Source: a bacterium (GTDB lineage Bacteria; UBA9089; UBA9088; JAGUXG01). Taken from it: DNA of 8,615 bases. The translations under genes and the position numbers were made by a program. The notes under the pieces were generated by a model. The model searched no databases, was not told where the DNA came from, and saw only the letters and a program-made list of their open reading frames with translations. Shown here piece by piece: positions 6,051 to 8,615 of the stretch (its first letter is position 1; each line of letters begins with the position of its first letter). The stretch spans positions 1 to 8,615 of the forward strand of contig JAGUXG010000022.1 in assembly GCA_020061965.1 (NCBI GenBank). The letters run 5' to 3'.

Positions 6051-6081
6051 TTTCGGATTGTTGATTTCGGATTGCGGATTG
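6051..6081. repeat. Heptamer repeat between dsrE and dsrF
   Basis: CGGATTG occurs at 6054, 6068 and 6075, all in one 7-bp phase, with TTGATTT filling the missing slot. The string TTTCGGATTG is repeated (6051-6060, 6065-6074). The unit resembles the repeat at the end of dsrD, so the family is dispersed through the locus. Confidence 0.8.
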
Positions 6082-6095
6082 AAAGGGGTGATAGA

Positions 6096-6443
6096 ATGAA
6101 AAATGTTGCAATTATTATCAGGGCATTACCATTTAATACTATTCGTAATTCTGAAGCCTTAAGATGTGCAGTAGGGTTAACTATTGAGGAAGAGAATAAG
6201 ATTAAGGTGCTTTTTATAGATGATGGTGTCTTCTCTGCGGCATCTCTCTCTTGTCCAGCGGCACAGGAGCGAGACTTACCCAAGCATGTTGAAACCCTAA
6301 AGATGATGGAAGTAGAGTTGATTGCTGAAGAGGAGGCATTAGTCAGCCGGAAGCTTAAGATTAGTCGGGAAGAAATAACAATTAAGCCCAGGCAGGTAAT
6401 CAATGAAATGATTAGCTCTGCGGATGTGGTGATACCGTTTTAG
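6096..6443 (+). CDS. dsrF: DsrF-like protein (first copy)
   Basis: A 115-residue DsrF/TusC-type subunit, expected to pair with DsrE in a DsrEFH-like complex. The start KNVAIIIRALPFNTIRNSE, the strand KVLFIDDGVF and the ending SSADVVIPF fit the family. The start at 6096 is preferred because AAGGGGTG lies just upstream. An in-frame ATG at 6033 overlaps the previous gene and would translate the heptamer repeat. Two cysteines (C24, C53) are present but neither sits in the DsrE-type position. That agrees with DsrF having a structural rather than a sulfur-carrying role. Its two neighbours are both DsrE-like, so the E/F partner assignment is by order only. Confidence 0.75.
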   Translation: MKNVAIIIRALPFNTIRNSEALRCAVGLTIEEENKIKVLFIDDGVFSAASLSCPAAQERDLPKHVETLKMMEVELIAEEEALVSRKLKISREEITIKPRQVINEMISSADVVIPF

Positions 6444-6468
6444 GGGGTGATGTTTATATTTATAATTG

Positions 6469-6498
6469 TTAATATTTTTGCGAAAGCAAAAATATTAG
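6469..6498 (+). promoter_or_regulatory. Perfect 12-bp hairpin with GAAA loop just before a Shine-Dalgarno
   Basis: TAATATTTTTGC (6470-6481) and GCAAAAATATTA (6486-6497) are perfect complements around a GAAA tetraloop, and T6469-G6498 adds a wobble pair. The right arm ends on the first base of AGGAGGTGA (6497-6505), the ribosome-binding site of the next dsrE at 6513. No T-run follows, so this is not an intrinsic terminator. It may protect the downstream message from 5'-to-3' or 3'-to-5' decay, or tune initiation. Confidence 0.7.
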
Positions 6499-6512
6499 GA
6501 GGTGAGAAAAAA

Positions 6513-6872
6513 ATGGCTAAAATAGGGATGTTGCTTACAGAGGGACCTTGGCAGAGCGAGAACTACAAGGTCTTTACCAAAATAGCTGAGGCAGCTTTGG
6601 ATAAGGGGCATAGTGTGCAGGCATTCTGGTATCTTGATGGCGTTTATAATGCCGTTAAGCATCAGAAGTTTCCTGGAACAACAGAGGAGAATCTGCCTGT
6701 TTCTGGTATGAAAAGGCTAGTAGAAAAAGGGGCTAAAATTATTGCCTGCGGTATTTGTGTCAATGGAAGGGGTCTGGAAGGTGGTAAGGAGTTCATTGAA
6801 GGGGTTAAGGTCGGTGGATTGCCAGATTTCGCTGATATTATTGGTGAGGCTGACACATTAGTCACATTGTGA
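6513..6872 (+). CDS. dsrE: DsrE-like sulfurtransferase (second copy, CxxC type)
   Basis: A 119-residue DsrE/TusD-type protein. The usual opening (KIGMLLTEGPWQSENY) and strand (VQAFWYLDGVYNAVK) lead to the active segment IIACGICVNGRGL. C79 is seven residues before the Arg of 'RG', as in Allochromatium DsrE, and C82 makes a C-x2-C pair that the first copy lacks. The pair could form a disulfide or persulfide exchange couple. The start at 6513 follows AGGAGGTGA (6497-6505). An in-frame GTG at 6447 would place the hairpin inside the coding region and is unlikely. dsrF and dsrH follow with 26- and 16-nt gaps, so this is the only complete E-F-H set in the usual order in the window. Confidence 0.83.
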   Translation: MAKIGMLLTEGPWQSENYKVFTKIAEAALDKGHSVQAFWYLDGVYNAVKHQKFPGTTEENLPVSGMKRLVEKGAKIIACGICVNGRGLEGGKEFIEGVKVGGLPDFADIIGEADTLVTL

Positions 6873-6898
6873 CAGATTAAATTAGGAGGTGAAGGTTA

Positions 6899-7249
6899 AT
6901 GGCTACAAGAAAGCTACTCTATCATTTTAACAGGGCACCTTATGGAACAGTGTTCCATACAGAGGGCTGGCGAGCGGCTGTAGGTGCTCTTGCTGGCATT
7001 GACGAACATCAGGTAACATTGCTTATGCAAGCTGATGGTGTCTATTATGCCTTAAAAGGTGCTGATAGGGCAGAAAACTTAGGCTATGAAGGAACCCTAA
7101 AAAAAGGAGGGGTAAAATTCTACGCTGTCAAAGAAGACCTTGAGGCAAGAGGAATATCAGAAGGTGAATTAGCAAACGATATAACAGTGATTCCCAGAAG
7201 CCAATCATGGGCACTGTATGAAGGGGCTGATTTTTGCCTTGATTGGTAA
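6899..7249 (+). CDS. dsrF: DsrF-like protein (second copy)
   Basis: A 116-residue protein of the DsrE/F fold. It has the opening KLLYHFNRAPYGTVFHTEG, the strand VTLLMQADGVYYALKG and a middle segment (FYAVKEDLEARGI) also seen in DsrH/DsrF members. It ends with GADFCLDW. The DsrE active-site cysteine is absent (that strand reads VKFYAVKEDLEARG), and the only cysteine is C113 near the C-terminus. This fits the non-carrying DsrF role. AGGAGG at 6884-6889 supports the ATG. It lies between the second dsrE and dsrH. The family is secure. Naming it F rather than E rests on position and the missing cysteine. Confidence 0.78.
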   Translation: MATRKLLYHFNRAPYGTVFHTEGWRAAVGALAGIDEHQVTLLMQADGVYYALKGADRAENLGYEGTLKKGGVKFYAVKEDLEARGISEGELANDITVIPRSQSWALYEGADFCLDW

Positions 7250-7265
7250 AAGGAGGTAAAATAAT

Positions 7266-7523
7266 ATGGCTGTTTATTTAGTTGACAAACCAAATGGAGC
7301 GATTGCAGCTTCCGTAGCTAATATGGATATAGAGGCTAAGGTAGTCCTTATCAAGGATGGTGTCTATCTTGACCCATCTACTATGCCAGGTAAGGTATAT
7401 GCCATGGAAGATGATGTTCATGCAAGGGGATTAAAGGAAAGATTAGCTGGTAAAGTAACGACAATTGGCTACCCAGAGTTGGTTGATCTGATTGTGGCAG
7501 ATAAGGTGATAAATTTTGCATAA
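7266..7523 (+). CDS. dsrH: DsrH/TusB-like protein (first copy, cysteine-free)
   Basis: An 85-residue protein with the DsrH/TusB layout: YLVDKPNGA at the start, the strand AKVVLIKDGVY, then GKVYAMEDDVHARGL, and the ending IGYPELVDLIVADKVINF. DsrH is the small third subunit of the hexameric DsrEFH complex. There is no cysteine at all, so it cannot itself carry persulfide. AGGAGGT (7251-7257) lies 8 nt before the ATG and directly after the preceding stop. Together with the two upstream genes it completes an E-F-H triplet, and tusA follows after 15 nt. Confidence 0.85.
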   Translation: MAVYLVDKPNGAIAASVANMDIEAKVVLIKDGVYLDPSTMPGKVYAMEDDVHARGLKERLAGKVTTIGYPELVDLIVADKVINFA

Positions 7524-7538
7524 AATTTGGAGGTAAAG

Positions 7539-7787
7539 ATGGGTTGTTGTTGCAGTAAAATTGATAAGGTGATTGAGATTACAGGAAAGATATGCCCTTA
7601 TACGGTGATGGAGGTAAGGGATGCACTAAAGGGGATGGAAAAGGGACAGGTGCTTCAGGTTATCACTGATTATAAGCCCGCAGCTTTAGAGTCTATCCCA
7701 AACCTCTGCCAGAAGAAGGGCTATCCTATTGAGGTTAAAGAGAACCCTGATGGAACATTTAGGCTTTTGATAGAGAAAAAGGAATGA
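7539..7787 (+). CDS. tusA: TusA-family sulfur carrier protein
   Basis: An 82-residue member of the TusA/SirA family, which carries persulfide sulfur to DsrEFH. The core EITGKICPYTVMEVRDALKG holds the carrier cysteine C19 in the form C-P-Y-T, where classical TusA has C-P-x-P. The rest (GQVLQVITDYKPAALESIP) follows the family. The N-terminus is MGCCCS, three consecutive cysteines (C3-C5) ahead of the fold, and C57 is the only other one. Such an N-terminal cluster could bind a metal or a second sulfur, but this is inference. The start follows GGAGGT at 7529-7534. The longer reading from TTG at 7527 would overlap that site. The gene overlaps the next one by 4 nt (ATGA), indicating coupled translation. 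Confidence 0.87.
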   Translation: MGCCCSKIDKVIEITGKICPYTVMEVRDALKGMEKGQVLQVITDYKPAALESIPNLCQKKGYPIEVKENPDGTFRLLIEKKE

Positions 7788-8056
7788 AACTTGGTGTGTT
7801 TGTGAGTGAATTTGAACAAAATGAACCCCTTGATAGGCTGAAGGCAGAAAAGCTAGGGATATTCCTTGTTGAAAATGGAATATACCTTGGTCTTAAGCCT
7901 GACAAAATGGAGGATGCAGAATACTACCTTCTCTCAGAAGACCTTAAGACAAGAGGGTTTGATTTGGATGATGTGGATAGTAGGGTAAAGGTTATCACCT
8001 ATCCTGAGCTTACAGACTTGATAATGGAGGAATACGAAAAACTGATCTGGCTATGA
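7784..8056 (+). CDS. dsrH: DsrH/TusB-like protein (second copy, cysteine-free)
   Basis: A 90-residue DsrH/TusB-type protein. The strand GIFLVENGIYLGLK, then the segment AEYYLLSEDLKTRGF and the closing VKVITYPELTDLI ending in KLIWL, all match the DsrH pattern, including the aromatic 'W' ending common in TusB. It has no cysteines, like the other DsrH here, but the sequences are clearly divergent, so this is not a recent duplicate. It overlaps tusA by ATGA upstream and the next dsrE by ATGA downstream. Its order (H before E and F) is reversed compared with the first set, so it may serve the following E-F pair. Confidence 0.82.
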   Translation: MKLGVFVSEFEQNEPLDRLKAEKLGIFLVENGIYLGLKPDKMEDAEYYLLSEDLKTRGFDLDDVDSRVKVITYPELTDLIMEEYEKLIWL

Positions 8057-8412
8057 AGACCTTAAGCATTGGACTATTCTCATCCCCTATTGGCTCAATG
8101 AACACTGACTTTGCGGTTAAGTTGGCAGAGACAGGGGTAGATAAAGGCCATACAATCAATCTCTGGCTATCTGGCAATGCCGTAAGTTTAGCCAAAAAGG
8201 GACAAAAACCATTCAAGGACTACTCCTATTTGATAGAGAGGATAAAAGCACTTATCCATAAGGGTGTAGCCGTCTCAGTCTGCGAAGCCTGTGCCTCTGC
8301 AAGGGGAATACATAAAGAAGATGTGCTTGAAGGAATATCGATTCACAGCATGGACTGGTATGTGGCCAGGGCAGCCAAGAGTGATCGGGTATTACACATA
8401 GGGGGTGAGTAA
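8053..8412 (+). CDS. dsrE: DsrE-like sulfurtransferase (third copy, CxxC type)
   Basis: A 119-residue DsrE/TusD-type protein. After the opening TLSIGLFSSPIGSMNTDF, the usual acidic 'DGV' turn is replaced by LWLSGNAVSLAKKG. The active segment VSVCEACASARGI holds C77 at the DsrE position (seven before the Arg of 'RG') and C80, again a C-x2-C pair like the second copy. The start overlaps the previous stop (ATGA), so translation is coupled to dsrH. The next gene starts 3 nt after its stop. Family membership and a sulfur-carrying role for C77 are well supported by alignment logic. The partner subunits are inferred from order. Confidence 0.82.
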   Translation: MKTLSIGLFSSPIGSMNTDFAVKLAETGVDKGHTINLWLSGNAVSLAKKGQKPFKDYSYLIERIKALIHKGVAVSVCEACASARGIHKEDVLEGISIHSMDWYVARAAKSDRVLHIGGE

Positions 8413-8415
8413 GAT

Positions 8416-8615
8416 ATGGCAAAGGGTATATTATTTGTGATTACCAAACCTCCATATAAAAGCGAAAACCCAAAATTAGCGATTACCCATGCTATGTCTT
8501 GCTATGTAGCTGATATACATATTGATGAGGAAATAGAGCCAATAGTTGCATTTGTCGGTGACGGGGTGTTGAATTGTGTGAAGAACCAGAAGTCAATGGA
8601 GTTCTATGGGATAAT
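8416..8615 (+). CDS. dsrF: DsrF-like protein (third copy, cut by window end)
   Basis: The frame starts MAKGILFVITKPPYKSENPK and reaches the strand IVAFVGDGVLNCVKNQ, the DsrE/DsrF family pattern, and then runs off the window after 66 codons. GGGGGTGAG (8401-8409) lies upstream, overlapping the end of the previous gene. The part that would hold or lack the DsrE-type cysteine is not visible, so the choice of DsrF is based on its place directly after a dsrE and on the pattern of the two earlier pairs. It could equally be a fourth DsrE. Confidence 0.65.
   Translation, partial: MAKGILFVITKPPYKSENPKLAITHAMSCYVADIHIDEEIEPIVAFVGDGVLNCVKNQKSMEFYGI

Noticed and set aside
6033..6095. Longer dsrF start at 6033
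   Set aside because: It overlaps the previous gene and translates the CGGATTG repeat. The ATG at 6096 has a good ribosome-binding site.
5885..6403. 172-codon open frame on the minus strand
   Set aside because: It lies across two well-supported + strand genes, and part of it is the translated heptamer repeat (SIRNPKSTIRN pattern).
6447..6512. Upstream start (GTG 6447 or ATG 6450) for the second dsrE
   Set aside because: It would translate the hairpin into a hydrophobic leader not seen in the family. AGGAGGTGA points to 6513.

Overview
The window carries a dissimilatory sulfite reductase locus from a bacterium with AT-leaning DNA, probably an uncultured lineage. All convincing genes lie on the + strand. 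dsrA and dsrB are of bacterial type and are followed by dsrD, a marker usually found in sulfite/sulfate reducers or disproportionators. The lineage cannot be fixed from this DNA alone. The short heptamer repeats between genes and the remnant of a four-helix-bundle (S23-type) gene are features I associate with genomes assembled from uncultured phyla, but that is only an impression.

Layout. (1) 1-851: the decayed 3' part of an IS66-family transposase, with two internal deletions and a frameshift. (2) 852-1160: two tiny single-span membrane ORFs, then a short leader. (3) 1161-3864: dsrA, dsrB and dsrD, each preceded by a Shine-Dalgarno sequence. The gaps between them are filled with 7-bp-period repeats that fold into hairpins. 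(4) 3851-3913: a stub of a four-helix-bundle gene embedded in another heptamer repeat. (5) 3918-5495: dsrL, an NAD(P)H/FAD/Fe-S oxidoreductase. (6) 5501-5632: the N-terminal stub of a DsrE-family gene. (7) 5651-5678: a consensus sigma-70 promoter (TTGACA, 16 bp, TATAAT) that starts a second transcription unit. (8) 5714 to the window end: nine consecutive small genes in the order dsrE, dsrF, dsrE, dsrF, dsrH, tusA, dsrH, dsrE, dsrF (the last cut by the window edge).

How it may work together. From known biochemistry, DsrAB reduces sulfite to a DsrC-bound trisulfide, or runs in reverse in sulfur oxidisers. DsrD stimulates DsrAB, DsrL exchanges electrons between NAD(P)H and DsrAB, and TusA plus DsrEFH pass persulfide sulfur to DsrC. 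This locus combines a 'reductive' marker (dsrD) with dsrL and an amplified DsrEFH/TusA relay best known from sulfur oxidisers. There are at least three E/F pairs, two H proteins and one TusA. No dsrC, dsrMKJOP or dsrN is visible in the window. The amplified relay and its paralog-specific cysteine patterns (CxxC in two DsrE copies, no cysteine in either DsrH, CPYT plus a CCC N-terminus in TusA) are the most interesting part. The heptamer repeats that supply the stop codons of dsrA and dsrB come next.
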